Shown here piece by piece: positions 1-7,997 of a stretch of DNA of 64,000 nucleotides. The notes under the pieces are model-generated. The model did not search any database. It saw only the letters and a list, made by a program, of their open reading frames with translations, and was not told where the DNA came from. Position numbers and translations under genes: made by a program. The DNA comes from Acidobacteria bacterium UBA7540 (lineage in GTDB: Bacteria; Acidobacteriota; Terriglobia; UBA7540). The stretch covers positions 44,690 through 108,689 of the forward strand of contig DLMI01000059.1 in NCBI GenBank assembly GCA_002478145.1, in the 5' to 3' direction. How positions within the stretch are numbered: position 1 is the first letter of the stretch; each line of letters starts with the position of its first letter.

Positions 1-99
1 GATTTCTTACACATTTATCGATAAGGATGCAATCAAATGGCAGAGATCCGTGCAGCAGGAGAAGTTATGAACAAACGGCCAATAGCCGCGGAACAGATT

Positions 100-148
100 G
101 TAGGGCCGACGCTTGCGTCGGCCAGGCCGGGGCAAGCCCCGGCCCTAC
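100..148. repeat. dimeric hairpin repeat, GTAG...CTAC bounded
   Basis: Two adjacent palindromes (stems GCCGAC/GTCGGC and GGCCGGGGC/GCCCCGGCC) lie between GTAGGGCC and GGCCCTAC. The same architecture recurs between fabD and fabG and elsewhere in this window. It lies inside the longest open frame upstream of the mannosidase, which argues that the true start of that gene is downstream of the repeat. Confidence 0.7.
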
Positions 149-258
149 GAGCGCCATTCAGGCCATTTTCATGGAGAGTGGCGAGCCCAAGGCTCATGCA
201 ATCTTCGCTCGGAATAACAGCGTTTACGAATGTCTTCCAGCATCCTGCTAGGAGCAGA

Positions 259-3200
259 GTGTCTCGAACGTGGGCTTTGATGGTTGCCTTATGCGGCTTG
301 CTGTTTTGCCCTCCGCCTGCCCAGGCTCAGGAGGGCCAAGGGAAGAACCCTTATCACAGCGAACTGTCGCAGCTACATGCTATGTTCGCGCAGACGCTTC
401 CCGATTGGAAGGCGCACCAGGACAACCTTGCCCATGGCGAAGACTCGAGCTTAAACGATGCTGATTGGTCGCCCTTCCGTATCTCTGAAGCGTGGCAAAA
501 CGGCCCTGTGTGGTTCCGGCGCTGGGTCGAGATTCCACAGTCGATGGGAGGGTACAACATTCGGGGCCTACGTGTTCGGCTCGATCTGCGCGTGAGTGCG
601 GAGGGCTCCTCGCAGGTGCGTGTCTTCTTCAATGGCGCACTCGCGGAGATGGCGGATGAGGATACCCAGCAACCCATTCTGCTCACCGAGAAGGCCGAGC
701 CCGGCAAGAAGGTCCTGGTGGCCATCAATGTTCCCGCTGCTACAGGTCCGGCGCGCCTCGAGAACGCCGAGCTCCTGGTTGACTATCCCCCTGGCCGGCC
801 CGATCCAGCCCTCATGTTCGATGAGATCCGGTCCGCGCAGGCAATGATCGCAGGGCTCTCTGCTGGCCAACCGGAGAGAGCAAAACAGCTCGACGACGCC
901 GCAAAAACCCTCGACTTCGCTTCGCTCCAGCGTGGGGACCAGCAGGCTTTTGAGAATTCACTGAAGGCGGCGCAGGAAAAACTGCGGCCCCTCGGTGACT
1001 GGGCAAAGCAGTTTTCGGTGCGCGCGGTGGCCAACTCGCACATTGACATGGCGTGGCTCTGGCCCTGGACCGAGACTGTCGAGGTGGTACGGAACACCTT
1101 CGGAACGGTACTGCAATTGATGCGTCAATATCCGGGCTTCATCTATGCGCAGTCAGCGGCGCAGGACTATGTCTGGATGGAGGAGAAGTATCCCGACCTA
1201 TTCAAGGAGATTCAGCAACGGGTGAAGGAGGGCCGGTGGGAGATTGTGGGAGGCATGTGGGTCGAGCCTGACCTCAACATGCCAAGCGGAGAGTCCTTGG
1301 TGCGGCAAATCCTGGTCGGCAAGCGTTACTTCCAGCAAAAGTTTGGAGTTGAGGTGAGAATCGGCTGGAATCCCGATTCGTTTGGCTACAATTGGCAACT
1401 CCCGCAAATCTACAAGCGATCAGGTCTTGATTACTTCGTTACGCAGAAGATGGCCTGGAACGACACCACAAAGTTCCCGTACAAGCTCTTCTGGTGGCAA
1501 TCCCCGGATGGCAGCCGGATCCTTACCTATTTCCCGCACGACTACGTGAATGAAATTCAGCCGGTGCGGATCTCAGAAGATGTGGCTGAGTACGTTCCCA
1601 AGACGGGCTTGCCTGAGCTCATGCATCTTTATGGGATCGGCGACCACGGAGGGGGCCCGACCCGCACCATGCTTGACTCCGCCCGGCGCTGGCAGAACGG
1701 CCCCAACATTTTTCCCCAATTGACCTTCGGTACCGCACAATCCTTTTTCGATGATGTGGAGAAGAACGTCGCGCACCTCGAGATTCCGGTGTGGAACAAC
1801 GAACTCTACTTCCAGTACCACCGCGGGGTTATGACGACTCAGTCTGAAACGAAGAAACGGATCCGCCAAAGCGAAGAACTCCTGCTGAATGCTGAAAAGT
1901 TTTCTTCTCTGGCCATGCTGGATGGGCAGCCTTATGCACAGGAAGAGTTGGAAAACGGCTGGAAGAAGGTTCTGTTCGACCAGTTCCACGACATCATGCC
2001 GGGTTCAGGAATTGCCATCAACTACGTTGACGCAGCCCGCGATCTGGGCGTGGTGGGATTATCCGGGAACAAGATCCTCCACAGTTCGCTGAAAACTCTC
2101 GCGGCGCGCGTCAATACCAACGGCGAGGGTGTTCCTGTGGTTCTCTTCAATCCACTCAGTTGGGCTCGCACGGACGTCACGGAAGCCGAGGCACAGTTCC
2201 CGTCGAAATTCGTCCCGCAGGGCGGGATCGAGGTGCGCGACTCGGCCGGGACGGTTCTTCCCTCATCCGTATTCTCCCGGGACGACACAACACATACCGT
2301 GAAGATCAGGTTCCTGGCCAAGTCCGTGCCTGCCATGGGCTATGCGGTTTTCCATGTTATATCTGACCGGTTTGTGCATCCAGCCGACACCCTGACCACC
2401 CTCAAAGCCAGCGCAGAGGGGATGGAAAATGAATTCGTGAGCCTCAAAGTGGACTCCAAAACGGGTTGCATCACCAGCTTGCTCAACAAGCACGACGGCC
2501 ACGAAGCCCTGGCGCCAGGGGCCTGTGGCAACCTCCTCCAGACCTTCGTGGACAAGCCGAAGGAATACGATGCCTGGAACATCGATGCCAATTTCGAGGA
2601 CCACATGTGGGATCTGAAGGATGCGGAGGACGTAAAACTGATTGAGAATACGCCGGTGCGCGCGGTGATTCGAGTGAAGAAGAAGTTCCAGAACTCGACG
2701 TTTGTCCAGGACATCTGCATGTACCCGGGGGTGCCCCGTGTAGACGTCAACATGCAGGCCGACTGGCATGAAAAGCATATCCTGCTGAAGGTCGCATTCC
2801 CGGTGAGCGTGCAAAGCAATTACGCCACCTATGAAATTCCTTACGGAAACATCCAGCGGCCGACCACCAGGAACACTCCCGAGGAAAAAGCCATGTTTGA
2901 AGTGCCGGCTCTTCGCTGGGGCGACCTCTCCGACACCAGCCACGGGCTCAGCTTGCTGAATGCGAGCAAGTATGGTTACGATGCCAAGGGAAACGTCATC
3001 CGCCTGTCCTTGTTGAGATCTCCCGCCTGGCCTGACGCGCACGCCGACGAGGGCTTCCACGAATTTACCTATGCCCTTTATCCGCACGCCGGCAACTGGA
3101 AAGCCGCGGAAACTGAGCGGCGCGGCTTCGAGCTCAACTTCCCACTGATTCCGGTCACCACCGAGGCCCGCCAGGGCGTGCTTCCCGCTTCATACTCCTT

Positions 3201-3495
3201 CACGCAGATCGAGCCTGGCAACGTGATTCTGACGGCCGTCAAGAAGGCTGAAGACAGTGCCGCGCTGGTATTCCGGTTCTTCGAGTTCGAAGGAAAAACC
3301 AGTCAGGTTCGTCTGCATTTCCCCGAAGCCGCCACCCAAGCCGCACAAGTGAACCTGATGGAAAAGCAGGATGCTCCGCTCTCACTCCAGGACGGCGGGA
3401 AGGAAACAACGGTAACTGTCCATCCTTACGAGATCGTGACCGTCAAAGCCTGGTTCGGCAAACCCAGCGGCCGCCAGGCTGGGGGAGGACGATAA
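259..3495 (+). CDS. secreted GH38 alpha-mannosidase
   Basis: Glycoside hydrolase family 38 enzyme, about 1080 aa, predicted to release alpha-linked mannose from glycans outside the cytoplasm. Family hallmarks are visible: NSHIDMAWLW (metal-binding His/Asp), GWNPDSFGYN with the likely nucleophile Asp, GIGDHGGGPT, and QFHDIMPGSGI before the beta-sandwich C-terminal half. The frame is open back to 37, but that would translate an intergenic hairpin repeat. The GTG at 259 has AGGAG just upstream and gives a neat signal peptide (ALMVALCGLLFCPPPAQAQ). ATG at 196 or 280 are alternatives. It stands alone on the plus strand; a GH35 enzyme and a sugar-acid dehydratase follow 4 kb later on the other strand. 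Family is clear; exact substrate is inferred. Confidence 0.9.
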   Translation: MSRTWALMVALCGLLFCPPPAQAQEGQGKNPYHSELSQLHAMFAQTLPDWKAHQDNLAHGEDSSLNDADWSPFRISEAWQNGPVWFRRWVEIPQSMGGYNIRGLRVRLDLRVSAEGSSQVRVFFNGALAEMADEDTQQPILLTEKAEPGKKVLVAINVPAATGPARLENAELLVDYPPGRPDPALMFDEIRSAQAMIAGLSAGQPERAKQLDDAAKTLDFASLQRGDQQAFENSLKAAQEKLRPLGDWAKQFSVRAVANSHIDMAWLWPWTETVEVVRNTFGTVLQLMRQYPGFIYAQSAAQDYVWMEEKYPDLFKEIQQRVKEGRWEIVGGMWVEPDLNMPSGESLVRQILVGKRYFQQKFGVEVRIGWNPDSFGYNWQLPQIYKRSGLDYFVTQKMAWNDTTKFPYKLFWWQSPDGSRILTYFPHDYVNEIQPVRISEDVAEYVPKTGLPELMHLYGIGDHGGGPTRTMLDSARRWQNGPNIFPQLTFGTAQSFFDDVEKNVAHLEIPVWNNELYFQYHRGVMTTQSETKKRIRQSEELLLNAEKFSSLAMLDGQPYAQEELENGWKKVLFDQFHDIMPGSGIAINYVDAARDLGVVGLSGNKILHSSLKTLAARVNTNGEGVPVVLFNPLSWARTDVTEAEAQFPSKFVPQGGIEVRDSAGTVLPSSVFSRDDTTHTVKIRFLAKSVPAMGYAVFHVISDRFVHPADTLTTLKASAEGMENEFVSLKVDSKTGCITSLLNKHDGHEALAPGACGNLLQTFVDKPKEYDAWNIDANFEDHMWDLKDAEDVKLIENTPVRAVIRVKKKFQNSTFVQDICMYPGVPRVDVNMQADWHEKHILLKVAFPVSVQSNYATYEIPYGNIQRPTTRNTPEEKAMFEVPALRWGDLSDTSHGLSLLNASKYGYDAKGNVIRLSLLRSPAWPDAHADEGFHEFTYALYPHAGNWKAAETERRGFELNFPLIPVTTEARQGVLPASYSFTQIEPGNVILTAVKKAEDSAALVFRFFEFEGKTSQVRLHFPEAATQAAQVNLMEKQDAPLSLQDGGKETTVTVHPYEIVTVKAWFGKPSGRQAGGGR

Positions 3496-3687
3496 ACCTG
3501 AAATCGCAAGTTCGAGTTCGGGTGTGTCGTAGGAACAATGCGCGTACCCCGTGCTTGTCATCCTGAGGGGCCCGCCGTTCTTATTGGCGGACGACGAACC
3601 CGCCGCGGCGGGCGCTACCTGCTTAATAACGAGACTTATGGCGCGATTGACAATGACCCGAGAGGACGGTATCGTAAATTCAGGTGT

Positions 3688-3957
3688 ATGAAGCTGAAAG
3701 CGAAGGTCATGGAAGCGGAAAAGAACGTAAGGCTGTCCAAGGGGCTGCTCGCGAAAGTCGCGAATGCCGCGCGGGCGGAGAACAGGACACCAGACGAGCT
3801 GCTGGAGGATGCCGCAGAGTTGTACCTTAAGAACCGGCGCTGGCAGGAGCTGCTGGAGTTCGGCGAGAAGAACGCCCGTAACCTGGGCCTGACAGGGGAA
3901 GACGTACCCCGCCTCATTGCAGAAGCGCGCCGCGAGCAAGAAGAGCGTGGCCGGTAA
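3688..3957 (+). CDS. ribbon-helix-helix type antitoxin (of VapBC-like pair)
   Basis: 89 aa, probable antitoxin of the PIN toxin that begins at the very next base. The N-terminal stretch NVRLSKGLLAKVANAARAEN followed by TPDELLEDAAELYL resembles a ribbon-helix-helix DNA-binding fold, and the charged tail would wrap the toxin. The frame is open upstream to 3538, but that part covers repeat-like intergenic sequence, so ATG 3688 (or 3709) is preferred. Antitoxins of this type usually repress their own operon. Assignment rests mainly on context and fold-like pattern. Confidence 0.6.
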   Translation: MKLKAKVMEAEKNVRLSKGLLAKVANAARAENRTPDELLEDAAELYLKNRRWQELLEFGEKNARNLGLTGEDVPRLIAEARREQEERGR

Positions 3958-4368
3958 GTGCATTTCGTTACTGCAGACACCAACATCTACATTTCGGGGC
4001 TGAATTTCAGCGGGCCTCCCCGGCGCTTTCTGAATCTGGCGCGGGCAGGAGGCATACGCCTTGCCATCTCCGAAGCCGTGATGGAAGAAACTCTGAGGGT
4101 GCTCAGAGAGAAGTTCCACTGGCCGGAAGACGCTCCGCGCGAGGCGGAAGCGAGTATCAGCGAGTTCACGGAGCGGGTGAAGCCCGCACAGGTGGTCGAC
4201 GTGATCAAGGAGGACCCGGCCGATAACCGGATCCTAGAATGTGCCGCCGCGGCGAAGTCGGACTTCATCGTCACGGGAGATCAACATTTGTTGCGGCTGG
4301 GGCGCTACGGCAACATCCGAATCACTAAGGTGGCAGACTTTCTGGACTTGGTCGCCACGGCTGATTAG
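3958..4368 (+). CDS. PIN-domain toxin (COG1569-like)
   Basis: 136 aa PIN nuclease with the expected acidic residues: DTN near the N-terminus, a central Glu in EAVMEETLRVL, DNRILE and TGDQHLL near the C-terminus. Such proteins are RNases that cut tRNA or rRNA when released from the antitoxin. Start is GTG at 3958, abutting the TAA of the upstream gene, so the two are translationally coupled. It belongs to a run of toxin-antitoxin modules up to 7.2 kb. Confidence 0.8.
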   Translation: MHFVTADTNIYISGLNFSGPPRRFLNLARAGGIRLAISEAVMEETLRVLREKFHWPEDAPREAEASISEFTERVKPAQVVDVIKEDPADNRILECAAAAKSDFIVTGDQHLLRLGRYGNIRITKVADFLDLVATAD

Positions 4369-4431
4369 TTTTTTGGATCAGCCGTGGGTTTGTCCCCGCC
4401 AAAAACCCTCGTTCAAGAACCGCTGACCGGC

Positions 4432-4563
4432 ATGGCAATCCGGCGCCTGCATGCATTCCAGAAGAATTCGAGGAGGGACCTCGCCACGTCCAAGCGGGAT
4501 ATGGACTTCATCCGCCAGCGCTTGGCTGGGGCCGAACGTCTCCACCGAGAAAGGCAAAACTGA
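4432..4563 (+). pseudogene. remnant of HigB-type toxin, C-terminal end only
   Basis: In the frame ending with TGA at 4561, immediately before the XRE antitoxin, the translation reads RRLHAFQKNSRRDLATSKRD and then MDFIRQRLAGAERLHRERQN. This matches the C-terminal third of Gp49/HigB-family toxins (typical pattern LHAFQKKS...TPKRDIDLIRRRL). The upstream bases do not continue the family, so about two thirds of the toxin is gone. The antitoxin next to it appears intact. Confidence 0.65.
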
Positions 4564-4564
4564 C

Positions 4565-4897
4565 ATGTCCACCCGAACGAAAAAGCCGGTCACGTCCGAA
4601 AGGAGCAGTGGGAACGTCTTCGCCGACCTCGGGCTTCCTCATCCGGAACAGGAACTCCTGAAAGCGCGGCTCACGCTCCAGATTTACCGTCTCATCAAGG
4701 AGCGCGGCCTCACCCAAGCGCAAGCCGGGGAGATCCTCGGCATTCAGCAGCCCCGCGTGTCCGCCTTGATGCGCAACCGCGCCGGCGCCTTCTCCGTCGA
4801 GCGACTTATGGATTTTCTCACCGCCCTTGGGCAAGACGTGGAGATTACGGTCCGACCCACGCGCAAGGAACACGGCGAGGTGTGCGTGATCGTGTGA
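4565..4897 (+). CDS. XRE-family antitoxin (HigA2-like)
   Basis: 110 aa helix-turn-helix protein. The HTH is in LTQAQAGEILGIQQPRVSAL (middle of the protein), followed by SVERLMDFLTALGQDVEITV, the usual ending of HigA antitoxins paired with Gp49/HigB toxins. ATG 4565 follows the toxin remnant's TGA by one base. An in-frame opening further upstream has no family similarity. With its toxin truncated, it is now an orphan antitoxin or an autonomous regulator. Confidence 0.8.
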   Translation: MSTRTKKPVTSERSSGNVFADLGLPHPEQELLKARLTLQIYRLIKERGLTQAQAGEILGIQQPRVSALMRNRAGAFSVERLMDFLTALGQDVEITVRPTRKEHGEVCVIV

Positions 4898-5064
4898 CCC
4901 GCAACACCGACCCCATCCCCTTCAGGAACGGGGCGCATACCCGAGAACACTGTATGCGCCACCCGTGCGCCGCACCATATTGGGCAGGGCGAGCGCCGCC
5001 GGCGTTTCGGAAACCGGGACGAGCGCCTGAGAGGGATTGGAGCTGGCGAGTTAACTGGGCGTGG

Positions 5065-5502
5065 TCAGGGCGTCTCCGTGACTGGCGCGTCAGGGGCCTT
5101 CAGCCATTCGAGCATGGCCGCGGGCGTCACGATGCGCGTGGCGCCGTGCCGTTTCAGGGCAAGCAGACCCTTGTCTCCGGTGACGAGAAACGCGGCCTTG
5201 CTGGCGGCGGCGAGCGCCAGCAGGAAGCTGTCCTTGGCGTCCCGCGCTGCGCCGGAAGGCGGCGGCTTGGGGTAGCAGAGGGCTAGGTCGTGAAGGGTCG
5301 CGGCAAAAAGCTCTGCATCGCTTCTGCGCAATCTTGCCCGGAAGAAAGGTCGCTCGAGGACTTCGCGGAGTTCCGCGAGGAGCTCATCGGAGATGACCAG
5401 CGTGAACCGTTTCTGCTCCCAGGCGGCGAGCAGCTTGGCCGGCGCCCCACGGGGCAAGAGCTGGGCGGAGAGCAGGACGTTGGTGTCGAGGATGAGGCGC
5501 AT
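5065..5502 (-). CDS. PIN-domain toxin (COG1569-like)
   Basis: 145 aa PIN nuclease: LILDTNVLLSA at the N-terminus, a Glu in SDELLAELREVLERP, DAKDSFLLALA and LVTGDKGLL near the C-terminus supply the metal-binding acids. Its ATG shares one base with the TGA of the upstream antitoxin (TGATG), so the pair is translationally coupled. Probable ribonuclease toxin; target unknown. It is a distant relative of the PIN protein 1 kb away, not a recent copy. Confidence 0.8.
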   Translation of the reverse strand: MRLILDTNVLLSAQLLPRGAPAKLLAAWEQKRFTLVISDELLAELREVLERPFFRARLRRSDAELFAATLHDLALCYPKPPPSGAARDAKDSFLLALAAASKAAFLVTGDKGLLALKRHGATRIVTPAAMLEWLKAPDAPVTETP

Positions 5503-5777
5503 CAGGTCCGCGTGGCGCGGCGGCGGTATCGTTCTGCGCGGACGGCCTCGACCGCGTCGTCAATTTCCTTCTGGAGTTGGTCTTCGGGGACGTCGGCGAA
5601 ACGCTCGCGCGCGGCGCTGACGGTCTGGTGAAAGACGCGCCAGCGGACGGCCTCCTCGATGAACTTGGAGAGAGCGCCCTTTTTCAGGCCCCGAGAGCCG
5701 AGGAAAGAGCGCAGCGTGAGATCGGTTTCCTTGGACCAGGTGATAGTCACCCGGGTCGTTTCTTGGGACTCGGACAT
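5502..5777 (-). CDS. antitoxin of PIN pair
   Basis: 91 aa protein starting MSESQETTRVTITWSKETDL, then SRGLKKGALSKFIEEAVRWR, which looks like a ribbon-helix-helix DNA-binding region (strand, then two helices), and a highly charged C-terminal helix. AGGAG lies five bases before ATG. It is the first gene of a two-gene operon with the PIN toxin. Identification as antitoxin is from position, size and pattern. Confidence 0.7.
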   Translation of the reverse strand: MSESQETTRVTITWSKETDLTLRSFLGSRGLKKGALSKFIEEAVRWRVFHQTVSAARERFADVPEDQLQKEIDDAVEAVRAERYRRRATRT

Positions 5778-6597
5778 CGGGGCTCCTCAGCACATAAGCA
5801 TGTATCCACTTGTCAGTCTATACGACTAAGCGCCGTCCGTCCAGCGCATAATAACGTCCTTTTTCAATCGCTTCGGACGAAAGACAGGGAAAGGGCTCTT
5901 CTGCCACACCTCGGCGCCCTGTGCGGGCTGCCCGTTGAGCCGTTGGGTTTGACCATCACCCAGGCTGACGCCAGCGCTGGAGTTATGCCCCCATCATGGT
6001 CGATTCGTCCGCACACAAGAAGGCACACAAACTGGGAACATGCCCCGCTACTCTACCTGCTCTCTAGTCAGCGGGTGCGGGTGCCGTCCCGGGCAGACCG
6101 AAACAGACTTCATGTCTCTTGACAAGCGAAACAAGATAGGCTACAACAGTGAGCTGAGGGTGTGCCGGAGGACATGGCCACCTGGGAACACTTTGTTACC
6201 GTGCGGCCCGGATGCCCTAAGCTGCTCTGGAGGACATGCCAAGTGCGACGAAAAGGCCGGAAGGATTCCTGCTCCGCCACGGACAATAAGTCTGAGCCTA
6301 GAAGGGAAAGGAAAAAGGAATTCTTAAAAATGAACGACCGACGCGGGAATGTCTATGAAAACAAAGGACCGCTTTGGAAGACTGGGTGGCAAAGCTGGAA
6401 TGTTATAGAAAACAAAGGCACTTACGAGTTTAAAGCGCGAATGTTGTTGAAAAGACAGGTAGTTAGTAGGTCGCAGGTCGTAGGTGGGGGAAGAACCGCG
6501 GCCAACCTTCGACTGTTGACCGTTGACTGTTGACTGTCTTGGTAGGTGCCAGGTGGGCGAAGAACAGGATTCAGGTCTCGGGATTCAGGAACCAGGA
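5778..6597. other. 820-base gene-free stretch with micro-repeats
   Basis: No convincing gene. At 6345, 6396 and 6437 an imperfect unit resembling GGAATGTNNTNGAAAACAAAGG occurs three times. Tandem near-copies of GTTGACTGTTGAC lie at about 6515-6540, and GGATTCAGG-type words at 6567-6600. Open frames through here are poor in composition and match nothing I recognise. Confidence 0.5.
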
Positions 6598-6927
6598 TCA
6601 GAAGACGGAAGGCGGAGTCTGCACGACAGCAGGACGCACGTGGCGCTCAATTTCGACCGCCGCGCCCGAGCGTCTTTCCATTTCGAGGTCGAAGAAATTC
6701 TGCAGGTTCAGCCAGAACTCCGGGTTGGTCTTGAAGTAACGCGCCAGCCGCAATGCGGTGTCGGCAGTAATGCGGCGGCGCTCGTGCACAATTTCACCGA
6801 TCCGGGTCGCCGGCACGTGAAGGTCGAGCGCCAGCCTGTTGCTGGTAAGACCGAGCGGCTTCATGAAATCCTCGCGGAGGATCTCGCCGGGATGGACAGG
6901 AGGCATGAGGGTTTCCGGCTTGCTCAT
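6598..6927 (-). CDS. higA: HigA-family antitoxin
   Basis: 109 aa. The start PPVHPGEILREDFMKPLGLT is the hallmark of HigA/VapI addiction-module antidotes. An HTH follows (SNRLALDLHVPATRIGEIVH) and then RRRITADTALRLARYFKTNPEFWLNLQ. It lies 12 bases after the HigB toxin gene, the reversed order (toxin first) typical of higBA. It would bind and neutralise HigB and repress the operon. Confidence 0.9.
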   Translation of the reverse strand: MSKPETLMPPVHPGEILREDFMKPLGLTSNRLALDLHVPATRIGEIVHERRRITADTALRLARYFKTNPEFWLNLQNFFDLEMERRSGAAVEIERHVRPAVVQTPPSVF

Positions 6928-6939
6928 GATTACTTCTCC

Positions 6940-7218
6940 TCAGTGGTAATCCACAATCTCCACTTCGTAGGCATAACCCTCACGCCAAACGAAGCAGATC
7001 CGCCACTGGTCGTTGATTCGAATGGAATGCTGTCCGTTCTGGTTGCCCCCCAAGGCCTCCAAATGATTCCCGGGCGGAGAAGCCAGAACCTCTAACTCCG
7101 TGGCGGCGTGAAGCTGGAGCAATTTGCGCAACGCGACCCGCTCAAAGGCGCGGAACCGCTGGCTGTGATGGTAATGAAAAAGCTCTTCCGTCTCCCGCGA
7201 GCGAAAGCTCCTGATCAC
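6940..7218 (-). CDS. higB: HigB-family mRNA-cleaving toxin
   Basis: 92 aa RelE-fold toxin: MIRSFRSRETEELFHYHHSQ at the start, then the region around HLEALGGNQNGQHSIRINDQWRI, and WREGYAYEVEIVDYH at the end. This is the full HigB pattern, including the conserved C-terminal Tyr-His. HigB toxins cut ribosome-bound mRNA. It is the first gene of higBA and follows efp by 30 bases on the same strand. Confidence 0.9.
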   Translation of the reverse strand: MIRSFRSRETEELFHYHHSQRFRAFERVALRKLLQLHAATELEVLASPPGNHLEALGGNQNGQHSIRINDQWRICFVWREGYAYEVEIVDYH

Positions 7219-7249
7219 CCCTGAAAGATACTACGTGCCACGTAATACG

Positions 7250-7810
7250 TCAACCGGTAGCGCGTTCGAGATACTTTCCCTCTGAAGTGTCCACGGTGAT
7301 GACTTCGCCTTCGTCGATAAATGGCGGGACCTGTACCGTGAGGCCGGTTTCGAGCTTGGCGGCTTTCGTGACGTTGGTGGCAGAAGCTCCCTTTTTGCCA
7401 GGTTCAGTCTCCACGACTTTCAGGTCCACGGTTGCCGGCAGCTCGATATCCACCGGCCTTCCCTCGAACAACTGCACCTTAATGACCACATCCGGAACGA
7501 GGTAGGAGGCGCGGTCCTCGATAACGGACTTGTGCAGGCCGATCTGTTCGTAGTTCTGCGTGTTCATGAAGAAAAAAGAATCGCCGTCGGAATAAAGGTA
7601 CTGCATTTCGACTTCATCGAGATTGGCTCTCTCGACCGTGTCCTCAGATCGGAAGCGGTGATCGATGAGCGCGCCGGTGCGCAGGTTGCGCATGCGGGCC
7701 TGAACGAAAGCACGTAGGTTCCCCGGCGTGCGGTGCTCAGCCTTGTGAATGGTGAAGAGTTCGCCGTTGTGTTGGATGACCATACCTGGCCGCATATCAT
7801 TGGCATTCAT
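7250..7810 (-). CDS. efp: translation elongation factor P
   Basis: 186 aa, three-domain EF-P of normal length. It binds between the P and E sites of stalled ribosomes to help polyproline synthesis. The domain I loop reads EHRTPGNLRAFVQARMRNL. The tip residue that is lysine in the E. coli protein (PGKGQAF) is Asn31 here, so the lysylation (EpmA) type of modification is not expected. ENDYEQ-like domain II and GLTVQVPPFIDEGEVITVDTSEGKY in domain III confirm the family. The higBA pair follows on the same strand. Confidence 0.95.
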   Translation of the reverse strand: MNANDMRPGMVIQHNGELFTIHKAEHRTPGNLRAFVQARMRNLRTGALIDHRFRSEDTVERANLDEVEMQYLYSDGDSFFFMNTQNYEQIGLHKSVIEDRASYLVPDVVIKVQLFEGRPVDIELPATVDLKVVETEPGKKGASATNVTKAAKLETGLTVQVPPFIDEGEVITVDTSEGKYLERATG

Positions 7811-7997
7811 GATAGAGATCCTTCGAGTGGAATGGGATGGGGCTTAAACGAGGGGGGAAACCCAAGCAGTCCGGTCCCGCAGCACCCCAAAAGATCATTG
7901 TTGCATCTTCTTCCTACGGCGTCAATCCGGCGTCGCAATCTTGTTGCTGATTGATACATTCCATTCGTCATCCAAGGAAAACCCCTACTATGAACTC

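Noticed and set aside
2263..3087. 274-codon open frame on the minus strand
   Set aside because: Antisense to the GH38 mannosidase C-terminal half.
5577..6533. Open frames upstream of higBA
   Set aside because: They cross repeat words and overlap the opposite-strand antitoxin gene; no recognisable domain.
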